The notes under the pieces are model-generated. The model saw nothing but the letters and a program-made list of their open reading frames with translations, ran no database searches and was not told the DNA's origin. Source: Bradyrhizobium sp. CSA207 (lineage in GTDB: Bacteria; Pseudomonadota; Alphaproteobacteria; Rhizobiales; Xanthobacteraceae). From it: DNA of 64,000 bases. Made by a program: the position numbers and the translations under genes. Shown here one piece after another: positions 1 to 7,947 of this stretch. The stretch's first letter is position 1. Each line of letters begins with the position of its first letter. The DNA lies in NCBI RefSeq assembly GCF_029051685.1, contig NZ_JAACFT010000005.1:62001-126000 (forward strand), read 5' to 3'.

Positions 1-182
1 CCGAGCTTCTGAGAGATGTAATCGCCATAGGCACGGGCGAACGCATCGGTGATGCCGCCCGGCGGTGTGGAGACGACGATCCTGATTGCCCGGGTCGGCC
101 AAGCTTCGGCCGAAGCAGTTTCAGCGGCGGCCAGCGTCAGGCATGCAATTGCGGCAGCCAGAATTCTCGCGGATGTCCACAC
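1..182 (-). CDS. Bug/TctC-family solute-binding protein, 5' end only
   Basis: The gene runs off the left edge; only about 60 N-terminal residues are present. The start is read as GTG at 182 with an AAGGGGG ribosome site about 8 bases upstream. A hydrophobic signal segment (LAAAIACLTLAAAETASA) is followed by WPTRAIRIVVSTPPGG and then TDAFARAYGDYISQKL. This matches the mature N-terminus of tripartite tricarboxylate transporter substrate-binding (Bug) proteins, where the PPGG loop helps bind a carboxylate ligand. It would act in the periplasm. The substrate cannot be told from this fragment. Confidence 0.75.
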   Translation of the reverse strand, partial: MWTSARILAAAIACLTLAAAETASAEAWPTRAIRIVVSTPPGGITDAFARAYGDYISQKL

Positions 183-556
183 CTCGGCGTCCCCCTTTTC
201 CTTGCGTCATTGGGCAGCCGGCTGCCACCGGAACGAGATGTCACACGGGCAGAAGAGGGCGTCAAGAAATAGAGCAGCCTACGCCGTCCTCCGGGCTGAC
301 GGCTTCGCGAAGCATCATCACGTTCATGCTGGCGAACAGCCGGTCCTGGTTGATCGCCCGCAGGACCTCGAGGGCCCTGGACAACGAGGCAGCCCCGCTT
401 GACGCCGCCACCTTCACCGAGCCTGAGCGTGCCGCTGTCCAGGCCGATGACAACTGGGCCGCCTATGATCATGAAGAGCAGCAGGATCTACAAGAATATT
501 CTCGTGCGCTGACGGGGGTGTGCTCGAACTCGCTGCTAACGCATGGTGCCCTGCAA
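183..556. other. intergenic region without a supported gene
   Basis: Several short open frames exist on both strands but none has a convincing ribosome site or family signature. One minus-strand frame near 262-453 has a run resembling protein sequence (ALEVLRAINQDRLFASMN) and could be a gene remnant. I cannot assign it. Confidence 0.4.
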
Positions 557-727
557 TTAAATCCGTTTCTCGTTCCAATCGTCCGCAACAGGCTTTCTGC
601 GCCGCAAGCTGGCCGCGATCTGAGAGATCGCAACATGCCTCGCCTGGCTTGTCACAATCTTGGGTCGATCGTCGGAGGCATGGCTTCTCAGCGTTTCCAG
701 CACCAGAAAGAATTTTTCGGCTAGCAT
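557..727 (-). CDS. small hypothetical protein, 56 aa
   Basis: ATG at 727 opens a 56-residue frame starting MLAEKFFLVLETLRSH and ending in a charged tail (NEKRI). The N-terminal pattern resembles small conserved Bradyrhizobium proteins I remember with an MLAEKFFLVLE-type start, but this is memory and not a search result. There is no signal peptide or membrane segment. The ribosome site is weak and the longer overlapping frames look like shadows. Function unknown. Confidence 0.45.
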   Translation of the reverse strand: MLAEKFFLVLETLRSHASDDRPKIVTSQARHVAISQIAASLRRRKPVADDWNEKRI

Positions 728-971
728 GGTCAAGCTCGCTGACGCTTTGATCTCGCCGATCGAGGACGAGATTCGCCGTGAATTCGACCACTTGCTGCGC
801 CCGGTAGCAAATTAATTCGTATCTGCAGGCCGGATTGTGACGAGCTTTGCCGGTTCCTCGCCTCCAATGCTTTGTGTGAATGATCGCTCGCTGTGACCCA
901 ACGTTACTATTCATCGCGGACCGCTCCGGCTATATGGTGTCCCTTGTCATCGAACTGTCATGTAACCGTAA

Positions 972-2744
972 ATGTTAAAGTCAGACGCAACGCCGTCCCA
1001 CAAAACTTCGAGCGCGCGGGGCGGAAACCCAATCCCGAAGGACAGCAAGAGGACGCAACACGCTGGCGGCTTCCTCAGGCAACGCGAATCCGGCGAGCCC
1101 GGTGCGGGATCGATGCCCATTGCGGATGCTGTGGCTGATGAAACGCCGTCGCAAATCGCGACTTCTGCGCCGGAGCCGTCTCCGCCAAGCCTCGCCGCGT
1201 GTCCCGCGGGCGAGATCGAACTCAAGCTGCTCGTCGAAGCCGGTCGCATGCCGGATTTCGATGCCGCGCCGGTCATCGCGGCCAATGCGCGCAACAAGGG
1301 CACGCGCAGGCATCTGAAGTCCGTCTATTACGATACGCCGGAGCGGACGCTTCGGCGCAACGGCTTGAGCTTGCGCGTTCGCCACAGCGGCGCGCGCTTC
1401 GTGCAGACCGTCAAGACCGACGCTGCGGACGATCCGCTCCGCCGCGGCGAGTGGGAGGCGAGCGTCCCCTCGTTGGCGCCGGATCTGGCCCTGGCGATGC
1501 CCTTCATTCCGGAGAAGCTTCGCGTCAATCTCGAAGCGCGGCCGCTCGAACCTGTCTTCACGGCCGACATTCATCGCCACGCGCGTATCGTCGACTTGCC
1601 GTCCGGGACGGTCGAGATCGCCTTCGACCAGGGCCTCCTCACGGCGGGCGACCAATCGTTGCCGGTGAGCGAGATCGAGCTCGAGCTCAAGGGCGGCAGC
1701 GCCGGCACGATCTACGAGATCGCGCTGCGGCTTGCGGAGCATGGGTCGGTGAAGCCCTCGATCCGCAGCAAGTCGGCGCGCGGCTTCGACCTTGCCGCCG
1801 GCACGCCGCCATCGGTAAGCCGGCCGCGAAAGCTTCGCCTCGATCCATCGGTCGCGCTCGACGAGGCCTTCGCGACGATCCTGCGGTCCTGCTTCCTTCA
1901 TCTCATGCAGTCCCTGCCGGCCGCCGAAGACGGCCGCAATCCGGAAGGCGTGCATCAGCTTCGCGTCGCGCTGCGCCGGCTTCGATCGGTTCTCGATCTG
2001 ATGCGATCGGCGGGCGCGCTCAGCAATCTCGACGCGCTGCGCTCGGAAGCAAGATGGCTGGCGCAGGATCTGTCCGCTGCGCGCGATTGGGACGTGTTCC
2101 AACTCGCGACCTTGCCGGCAATTGCAAAGGCCTGTCCCACGGTTCCCGGCTTCGACGCATTGGAGCGCGCTGCGGCCCAGCACCAGTCGGACGCCTACCG
2201 CAAGGCCCATCATGCGCTCGACGATCGCCGCTGTGCGCGTTTCCTGACCGGCCTCGGCGGCTGGATCGAAACGCGAGGCTGGCGCAACGACGTCGCCGCC
2301 GAAGATCTCGGCCTGCTCGCCGAGCCCGCGGTCAACTTCGCGGAGCGCATTCTCTCGGAGCAACATGCGAAGGTGCTCAAACGCGGCCGCCGCTTCAAGT
2401 CGCTCACTGCGGAAGGGTTGCACCGGGTGCGGCTCGCGACCAAGCGGTTGCGCTATCTCGGCGAGTTCCTGCTGCCGCTGTTCCCGGATCGCAAGTCCAC
2501 GAGAAAATTCTCGCGCAAGCTCGCCGGTTTGCAGGAGGAGCTTGGCGCCTTCAACGACATGGCGAGCACGGCTTCACTGCTGGATGGCTTGGCTGCCGAA
2601 GCGCCGGACAGTGCCACCGCCGCGGCGGCGATCGTCGGCTGGCAGGCCCACGCATCGGTCGAGGTCCAGCCGTCCTTGCGAAGCGCGTGGCGAGATTTCG
2701 CGGCGGCGCGCGTACCCTGGTCGCGGCAAGCCCAGCAGGAGTGA
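972..2744 (+). CDS. CYTH and CHAD domain-containing protein
   Basis: The protein is 590 aa from this start; ATG at 1113 (543 aa) is an equally possible start because the first 47 residues are poorly structured and neither start has a clear ribosome site. A CYTH domain begins with the ExExK signature EIELK at residues 81-85 and runs to about residue 270, with further acidic and basic tunnel residues (SEIELELK). A CHAD domain of helical His/Arg-rich repeats follows (EGVHQLRVALRRLR, EGLHRVRLATKRLR). CYTH domains of this type are usually inorganic triphosphatases, and CHAD domains bind polyphosphate. The protein is probably cytosolic and acts in polyphosphate or tripolyphosphate metabolism. Confidence 0.9.
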   Translation: MLKSDATPSHKTSSARGGNPIPKDSKRTQHAGGFLRQRESGEPGAGSMPIADAVADETPSQIATSAPEPSPPSLAACPAGEIELKLLVEAGRMPDFDAAPVIAANARNKGTRRHLKSVYYDTPERTLRRNGLSLRVRHSGARFVQTVKTDAADDPLRRGEWEASVPSLAPDLALAMPFIPEKLRVNLEARPLEPVFTADIHRHARIVDLPSGTVEIAFDQGLLTAGDQSLPVSEIELELKGGSAGTIYEIALRLAEHGSVKPSIRSKSARGFDLAAGTPPSVSRPRKLRLDPSVALDEAFATILRSCFLHLMQSLPAAEDGRNPEGVHQLRVALRRLRSVLDLMRSAGALSNLDALRSEARWLAQDLSAARDWDVFQLATLPAIAKACPTVPGFDALERAAAQHQSDAYRKAHHALDDRRCARFLTGLGGWIETRGWRNDVAAEDLGLLAEPAVNFAERILSEQHAKVLKRGRRFKSLTAEGLHRVRLATKRLRYLGEFLLPLFPDRKSTRKFSRKLAGLQEELGAFNDMASTASLLDGLAAEAPDSATAAAAIVGWQAHASVEVQPSLRSAWRDFAAARVPWSRQAQQE

Positions 2745-2762
2745 TCGCGCTCACGTCCTTAG

Positions 2763-2800
2763 AAAAAGTTGCGGCCAGCCATTGGGGGATGGCTGGCCGC
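2763..2800 (-). terminator. rho-independent terminator of the transglutaminase-like gene
   Basis: A perfect 12-bp stem (GCGGCCAGCCAT pairing with ATGGCTGGCCGC, 2771-2800) has a 6-base loop. Read on the minus strand it is followed by a T run at 2767-2763. It lies about 70 bases after the minus-strand stop at 2868. Confidence 0.8.
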
Positions 2801-2867
2801 GCGCGAACCGGTCTGGGACGGGGAGGGGTGGGGATGTGACCGGGTCGCGTATCTCTATCCGTGTTAA

Positions 2868-3494
2868 CTACTGATCTCTCGCGCTGGCGGTGGAGACCGC
2901 CGGCTTGGTATCGCCAAGCGACACCCAGACGTTGGGATCGCTCTGTGACTGGCGCTTGACGAAGCGGTAGCCGGTCTCCGTCCAGGCAACGACGCTCTCG
3001 TTCTGATTGTCGAGAACGAACTCGCCCTTGTCGGTCTTCACCGTAAGCACCGCATGCCCTTCGCCCTTCTTGTCGCGCACGACGGTGATGAGCAGGGCCG
3101 CGCGCGGCCATCCGGCATCGATCAGCATCTTGCGCTTCAACAGCACGTAGTCTTCACAGTCGCCGTAACCGTCTGACGGCAGCGACCACTTCTCGATCAC
3201 GCCCCAGTGCTCCTGGTCGGTCAAAGGCTTCACGGTCTCGTTGACCCAGCGATTGACCTTGACGAGGTCGCGCCACGCGGCCTGCGACATCACGATGTCG
3301 CGCGGCTGCGTCGACCCGCCCTGACACTGAGCGGCATTGTCCGAACAAAACTCGACCCAGCCGATCGGCGCACGCGTGGTGTCACCGAGGCTCGCGTAGA
3401 GCAGTCGGCTCTCGCCGGCCTGCGCTGTCGCGCCGATCCCGAAGAGCATGGCGGCAAGCGCCAGCCCTTTTCCTCGTCCCCTGAAATCGAACAT
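2868..3494 (-). CDS. transglutaminase-like cysteine peptidase (BTLCP family)
   Basis: The protein is 208 aa from ATG 3494, chosen because GGGGGCC lies 5-10 bases upstream; an in-frame ATG at 3524 has none. A signal peptide (LALAAMLFGIGATAQA) is followed by the BTLCP domain. The catalytic triad is visible: Cys in GDCEDYVLLKR, His in GEGHAVLTV and Asp in FVLDNQ. In the best-studied relative, LapG of Pseudomonas, such a periplasmic protease releases a surface adhesin under c-di-GMP control. No LapD or adhesin partner is next door, so the target is unknown. The adjacent PilZ gene, transcribed in the same direction, is suggestive only. Confidence 0.88.
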   Translation of the reverse strand: MFDFRGRGKGLALAAMLFGIGATAQAGESRLLYASLGDTTRAPIGWVEFCSDNAAQCQGGSTQPRDIVMSQAAWRDLVKVNRWVNETVKPLTDQEHWGVIEKWSLPSDGYGDCEDYVLLKRKMLIDAGWPRAALLITVVRDKKGEGHAVLTVKTDKGEFVLDNQNESVVAWTETGYRFVKRQSQSDPNVWVSLGDTKPAVSTASARDQ

Positions 3495-3825
3495 CGTGGC
3501 CCCCGTTTCTTGTTGGGACCACATTTCGCACGGAGCTTTTGAGTTGCCGCTAAGTCAGCCAAGTCAAGTCGAGACGAATACAAGTAAAACGGGCGGCGAA
3601 TTCGATCTATACTTGAATCTAATTTGAATAAAATTCGATATGACTGCAATTGATTTAAATTGTAGGGATTAACGACGGAAACGTCTGCGGAACCGGTGTT
3701 TCTATGCGTCGGCAGGCGGCGCGTTAACCCGCTTAAGGCGCCACGCGAGGCATGAAAAAGGCGGCGTCCGCGTCGCGGAGGCCGCCTTAGGGCTGTAAAA
3801 ACAGCGGTTTTCGCGCGCCTGCGCT
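3495..3825. other. AT-rich intergenic region between two minus-strand genes
   Basis: The part from about 3580 to 3670 is much richer in A and T than its surroundings. It contains two copies of AATTCGAT (3599-3606 and 3632-3639) and a CAATT/AATTG palindrome. It is the likely promoter region for the transglutaminase-like gene. The PilZ terminator lies at its right end. Confidence 0.5.
3755..3788 (-). terminator. rho-independent terminator of the PilZ gene
   Basis: On the minus strand AAGGCGGC and GCCGCCTT form a stem around a GC-rich loop, followed directly by TTTTT. It lies 38 bases past the PilZ stop codon. Confidence 0.85.
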
Positions 3826-4437
3826 TTACCGCGCGGTAACGCTCTCTTCGAGAGTCTCGATCGGCTGCGAGTGCGTGAACTCGAGCGCGAAGCCGTCTTC
3901 GAGGTTTCGGACGACGCGGCCCTGGACACGGCCGAGAAAAACCGTCGATTTCAGCGGCGGGCGGTTCTCCGCGGCAATCGCCGCGCCGGACAGCGAGAGG
4001 TCGATGATGCGGCAGGTCATCTTGGTGCCGTCTTCGAGCGTCAGCACCGCGATCGGGTTGCGCGGCACGATACGGTCGTGGCGGCGGTCCTCCGGCAGGT
4101 TGAGGATGTCGCGGTTGGCGAGCCAGGTCAGCTGTGCCGCGAGCTTGTCGCGCTTGCGGGGCGTCGCCCCGACCGTCATGGCGAAACCGTTGTCGATGAT
4201 CCGGGTGATCTTGCCCTCGACCCGGCCGATATGGTCGAGATAGGCCACAACGCGGTCGCCGACATTGCCGATGCCCGGCGCCAGCAGCGCCAGCCCGCCC
4301 GGCGACATGTTGATCACCTGGCAGGGAAATTCACGGCGGTCCGGCAGCATGTAGCGGCCGAGCAGGTGAACTTTCACCCGCTGGAAGCGCCGACGTTCCT
4401 CGGCGGCCGGAAGAAATTTTTTGTTCGCCAACGCCAT
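3826..4437 (-). CDS. tandem PilZ-domain protein
   Basis: The protein is 203 aa from ATG 4437 (MALANKKF). It carries two PilZ domains. The first has RRFQR plus NMSPGG and the second has RRHDR plus DLSLSG, so both keep the RxxxR and (D/N)xSxxG residues that bind c-di-GMP. There is no signal peptide or other output domain, so it is probably a cytosolic receptor acting on a partner protein. An upstream in-frame ATG at 4491 adds 18 basic residues and is less likely. It has its own terminator, so it is monocistronic on the 3' side. Confidence 0.88.
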   Translation of the reverse strand: MALANKKFLPAAEERRRFQRVKVHLLGRYMLPDRREFPCQVINMSPGGLALLAPGIGNVGDRVVAYLDHIGRVEGKITRIIDNGFAMTVGATPRKRDKLAAQLTWLANRDILNLPEDRRHDRIVPRNPIAVLTLEDGTKMTCRIIDLSLSGAAIAAENRPPLKSTVFLGRVQGRVVRNLEDGFALEFTHSQPIETLEESVTAR

Positions 4438-4506
4438 TTTCACTACCCGACCCCCCGCCCGGGCGGAGTCCGGGACGACCCTAAGGTGCATAGGGTTAAT
4501 GCTGCG

Positions 4507-5718
4507 TTATGATTTCGCGCGCTGGTTACGTACAGACACAATGCGCTCGAAAAGCCACATCAGCGGCGGGCAGGCGAGCACGGTCAGCGCGCCGAGGTCG
4601 AGGGCGACCGCGGCACTCCCGGCGGATTTGGCGAGCCGACCCGCCACGGCCGGACCGACCATCATCGCGGCATAAAACAGCGTATAGAACACGCCCATGC
4701 CGATCGCCCTCGTCTCCGGCGCCAGCACGCGGGCCGCAAGGCTCATGATCGGGCCGGCCGGAAGGCCGCCGATGAGGCCGATCAGGACGAGAATCGCGAT
4801 CACCGCGTCCGTTCGCGGCAGCCAGGCCAGCAGCATGGCCACCACAAGGCCGGTTGCGATCGCCAGCGCAAGCGGCCGCCGCCGGGTCCGATCGGCCAGA
4901 TACCCGCCTGCTGGCACCGACACCACCGACAGCCACATCACGAGGCTGATCGCCGGGCCGGCCGCGGCAATGCTCCAGCCGCGCTCGGCCAGCAGCGTGG
5001 GGCCGAACGAGAAGATCATGGCGAAGCCGACATTATAGAGGCCCCAGATCGCGCCCGCGACGATCACCGCCAGCAGGGCCAGGGGATCGAGACGCGCCGA
5101 GCCGGCGGCGCTGGCCATCGTTGCCGGCGGCGGCTGGTAGAACGCGATCAGCACAACGCCGATCGCGGTCAATGCGCCGGCCGCGAGAAACACGGCGCCT
5201 GCGCCATAGGCGGTGCCAATTGCGGGTAGCACCAGCAGCGAGATCGCGACGCCTGCCGGCCAGGAGTTGACGAAGATCGCCATCGCGGTTGCGATTTCCT
5301 TGCCGGCAAACCAGTCGGTGCCCATCTTGGTGAGCTGCACCGTCAGCAGCACGCCGCCGGCGCCGGAGGCGAGTCGGCCCGCCATCTGCCAGCCCCACAC
5401 ATCCGTCGTGGCCATGACCAGGCTGCCGGCCGTCATCAGCAGCAGGGCCACGATGGTCGTAGGCTTGTCGCCGAGGGTCCGTCCGATCGCGCCGCCCGGC
5501 AGCGCCAGCACGATGCCCGGCGTGAAATACAGCCCGATCAGGATGCCGATATCGGCAAGGCCGACGCCAAAGGTCTGTTGCAGCAGCGGCGCGACCGCGG
5601 CCACGCTCTGGAACTGGAACGCAATGGTGAGGCGAACGATGAACAGGATCGCAAGAATGCCCCAGCGATTGCGCAACGCCTCAACTCTCCGACTGCCGCG
5701 ACGAGCGTGCGGTGACAA
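4507..5718 (-). CDS. MFS transporter, CynX/NimT-like
   Basis: The protein is 403 aa with about 12 hydrophobic helices and no soluble domain. The N-terminal half has PLLQQTFGVGLADIGILIG and an MFS loop motif around GGAIGRTLGDK; the second half has GGYLADRTRRRP. The pattern suits CynX/NimT-type permeases of small anions or nitroimidazole-like compounds, but the substrate cannot be read. The start shown is TTG without a ribosome site. A TTG at 5676, just before the first helix and preceded by GGAG, is a good alternative. Confidence 0.85.
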   Translation of the reverse strand: MSPHARRGSRRVEALRNRWGILAILFIVRLTIAFQFQSVAAVAPLLQQTFGVGLADIGILIGLYFTPGIVLALPGGAIGRTLGDKPTTIVALLLMTAGSLVMATTDVWGWQMAGRLASGAGGVLLTVQLTKMGTDWFAGKEIATAMAIFVNSWPAGVAISLLVLPAIGTAYGAGAVFLAAGALTAIGVVLIAFYQPPPATMASAAGSARLDPLALLAVIVAGAIWGLYNVGFAMIFSFGPTLLAERGWSIAAAGPAISLVMWLSVVSVPAGGYLADRTRRRPLALAIATGLVVAMLLAWLPRTDAVIAILVLIGLIGGLPAGPIMSLAARVLAPETRAIGMGVFYTLFYAAMMVGPAVAGRLAKSAGSAAVALDLGALTVLACPPLMWLFERIVSVRNQRAKS

Positions 5719-5830
5719 GACGCTGGTGTCAACCGGCTCAGTCGCAAGCCTGCGCCGTCACGCCTTCCTCGCCGCGCGCCGATGCAGATGAGCGAAGCGA
5801 TCTCCGGATCCCTACTTAGGCAGGAGCGAC

Positions 5831-6349
5831 CTAGCCGATCTTGCCGTGAACGTAGGCCTCCACCTGTTCGACAAGATGATCGAGCGTGCTACTTGCAGTA
5901 TCGAGTACAAGATGCTCTCGATCCCACGGTTCATAGTGGCGATTCACTATTTCGTCCCAGCCTTGCAGTTCATGACCGCTGATGTCGGGGGAGCGGCCTT
6001 CCGCTCGCCGCCGGTGGATAGTCAAGTCGCTGCAGACCAATTCAATCTCGACGATATGTGCCGAGTTTTGCAAGGCGGTCTGTCGCCAGCCAATGCGGCT
6101 TGCCTGCACTGGATTGACGCAGTCGACAACGGTATGGCGGAGCTTGAGATTTTCGGCGGCAAGGACGTTGGCTATGGCATACCCCTGTGTGCCGACGGCG
6201 AAGCCTGCATTCCGCAAGCTCTGTTCAATGGTGTCGATCCGAAGATACGTCGCCGCAAGCCGCATCGCTAATTCGCGGCAGACCGTCGTTTTGCCGGTGC
6301 CGGGAAGGCCGCCAAATACGATCAATGCCGGTGGCCGAAGGCTTATCAT
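5831..6349 (-). CDS. small P-loop ATPase or kinase (AAA_33 type)
   Basis: The protein is 172 aa from ATG 6349. The Walker A motif is GLPGTGKTT near residue 14, and a mid-protein VVDCVNP resembles the substrate-region aspartate of zeta-toxin and gluconate-kinase-like AAA_33 proteins. An arginine-rich lid (HRRRAEGRSPDI) follows. Such proteins phosphorylate small molecules or RNA ends, but the substrate is unknown. No antitoxin-like gene is adjacent. It is isolated between an MFS gene on the same strand and a divergent dehydrogenase. Confidence 0.8.
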   Translation of the reverse strand: MISLRPPALIVFGGLPGTGKTTVCRELAMRLAATYLRIDTIEQSLRNAGFAVGTQGYAIANVLAAENLKLRHTVVDCVNPVQASRIGWRQTALQNSAHIVEIELVCSDLTIHRRRAEGRSPDISGHELQGWDEIVNRHYEPWDREHLVLDTASSTLDHLVEQVEAYVHGKIG

Positions 6350-6451
6350 GTCTCACGATCGGTTATCATTCCGAGGTTTGCAGCGCTCGTTTTCGATCTC
6401 GGCCATGCGGACGTGGATCCGGACGCAGATGCCCCGGCCCGGAGAAGTCCC

Positions 6452-6524
6452 GTAGCCCGGATGGAGCGCAGCGTAATCCGGGGCCGCCTGTCCCGCATTC
6501 CGCGTTGCTTCATGCGGGCTACAA
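6452..6524. repeat. REP-like palindromic intergenic repeat
   Basis: The ends GTAGCCCGGATG and CATGCGGGCTAC are imperfect inverted copies about 50 bases apart, with GAGCGCAGCG inside the left arm. This kind of element is recurrent between Bradyrhizobium genes as far as I remember. Only one copy is in this window. Confidence 0.6.
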
Positions 6525-6614
6525 GACCGCGGCTTGGCAGCACCACGCATCTCACATACGCTTCCCTTGCGCCCGCACCAATCAATCATAACAAGCAGGC
6601 AGCGAGGACACACC

Positions 6615-7766
6615 ATGGAGCACATCCGCGTCTGCACCCATGCAGGGCCGGGCAGCGCGCCCGTCATCCGCACCGTGCCGTGGCCGAAGGTCGGCCGGAA
6701 GGGCGCCCTGATCAAGATCGGCGCCTGCGGGGTCTGCGGCACCGACCTGCACATCCTCAAGGGACATTGGCCAAAGCCGTTGCCCTGGCCGTTCACACTC
6801 GGCCACGAGCTCGGCGGCGTCATCGTCGAGTGCGGCGACGAGTTGACCGAGGACTTCATGAGCAAGCCGCTGAAGGTCGGATCGAAAGTAATGATCCCGC
6901 CGCTGATGCCTTGCGGCCGCTGCTATTACTGCATCCATTATCCGCAGACCGCCAACAAATGCCTGACGCCGGTCTATTACGGCCGCTATCTCGGCTTCGA
7001 CAAGGCGCCGCATCTGTGGGGCGGCTGGGCCGAATATGTCTATGTCGATCTCGACATGCTGCCGGGCACCAAGATCTACAAGCTGCCCGACGACATGTCG
7101 CTGCGGCTGGGCGCGCTGTCGGAGCCGCTGACCTCCTGCATCCGCGCCTTCAACCGCGCCAGCCGCGCCGGCGGTTTTTCCTGGGGCGACACGGTGGTGA
7201 TCCAGGGCTCGGGCCCAATCGGTATTCTGGCGGTCGCCGCCGCGCAGGAGATGGGGGCAGGGCGCGTGATCTGTGTCGGCGCGCCGGAGGAGCCGCGGCT
7301 CAAGCTCGCGCGCGAATTCGGTGCGGAGGCCACGGTGAACATCGACGAGCTGAAATCGCCACAGGATCGTATCGCACGTGTGCGCGAGATCGTCGGTGGG
7401 TTCGGCGCCGATCTGGTGATGGATTGCTCGGGCCACCCGACCGCCGGTCCCGAAGGCATCGAGATGCTGCGCGACGGCGGCACCTATGTCGAGATGGGCC
7501 AGTTCACCGATGCCGGCTCGATCGAGACCTCCTGGCACCGCATCTGCACCAAGGACCTCAACGTGCTCGGCTCCTGGGGCTTTACCGGCAATGACCTGCC
7601 GCTCGGCGTCGATATGCTTTACCGCACGCGCAATAGATATCCGTGGCTGAAGATGCAGACGATCTATCCCTTCACGGAAGACGGCGTCGCGCAGGCGGTC
7701 AAGGACGCGATGGCGATGAAGACGGTGAAGTCGACGATCGTCCCGTGGCCGGAGTTGGTGGATTAA
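6615..7766 (+). CDS. zinc-binding medium-chain alcohol dehydrogenase
   Basis: The protein is 383 aa from ATG 6615, with GAGGA 8 bases upstream; the in-frame ATG at 6534 lacks one. Catalytic-zinc residues are seen in CGVCGTDLHILKGHW and GHELGG. Structural-zinc cysteines are in PCGRCYYCIHYPQTANKC. The nucleotide-binding loop is GSGPIGILAVAAA. It oxidises or reduces an alcohol/ketone with NAD(P); similar proteins act on threonine, polyols or alicyclic acyl-CoA substrates. The substrate is not evident from the neighbours. Confidence 0.88.
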   Translation: MEHIRVCTHAGPGSAPVIRTVPWPKVGRKGALIKIGACGVCGTDLHILKGHWPKPLPWPFTLGHELGGVIVECGDELTEDFMSKPLKVGSKVMIPPLMPCGRCYYCIHYPQTANKCLTPVYYGRYLGFDKAPHLWGGWAEYVYVDLDMLPGTKIYKLPDDMSLRLGALSEPLTSCIRAFNRASRAGGFSWGDTVVIQGSGPIGILAVAAAQEMGAGRVICVGAPEEPRLKLAREFGAEATVNIDELKSPQDRIARVREIVGGFGADLVMDCSGHPTAGPEGIEMLRDGGTYVEMGQFTDAGSIETSWHRICTKDLNVLGSWGFTGNDLPLGVDMLYRTRNRYPWLKMQTIYPFTEDGVAQAVKDAMAMKTVKSTIVPWPELVD

Positions 7767-7947
7767 CCCGTGCCTTTCATCCCCCACGATCTGGCCGCAC
7801 TGCCGCGCTGCTGTGGTGGTTCGTTGCGATAAGAATTCCCGGTTCTCGCGTCTCAGGCTTCAATTCCCCGCGAAAAACGTTCGCGACCTGTTTCCATTTG
7901 ACGTTGATGCGGCTAGCCTGCACACGTCCGAAGCATTCCTGAGTGTC

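Noticed and set aside
414..914. 166-codon minus-strand frame near the left edge
   Set aside because: No ribosome site or family pattern; a better small frame (557-727) lies in another reading frame.
981..2423. 480-codon open frame on the minus strand
   Set aside because: It is antisense to the CYTH-CHAD gene, has an Arg-rich biased composition typical of shadow frames in GC-rich DNA and shows no family motif.
5831..6349. P-loop protein as a zeta-type toxin of a toxin-antitoxin pair
   Set aside because: No small antitoxin gene lies next to it, so the fold similarity alone is not enough.
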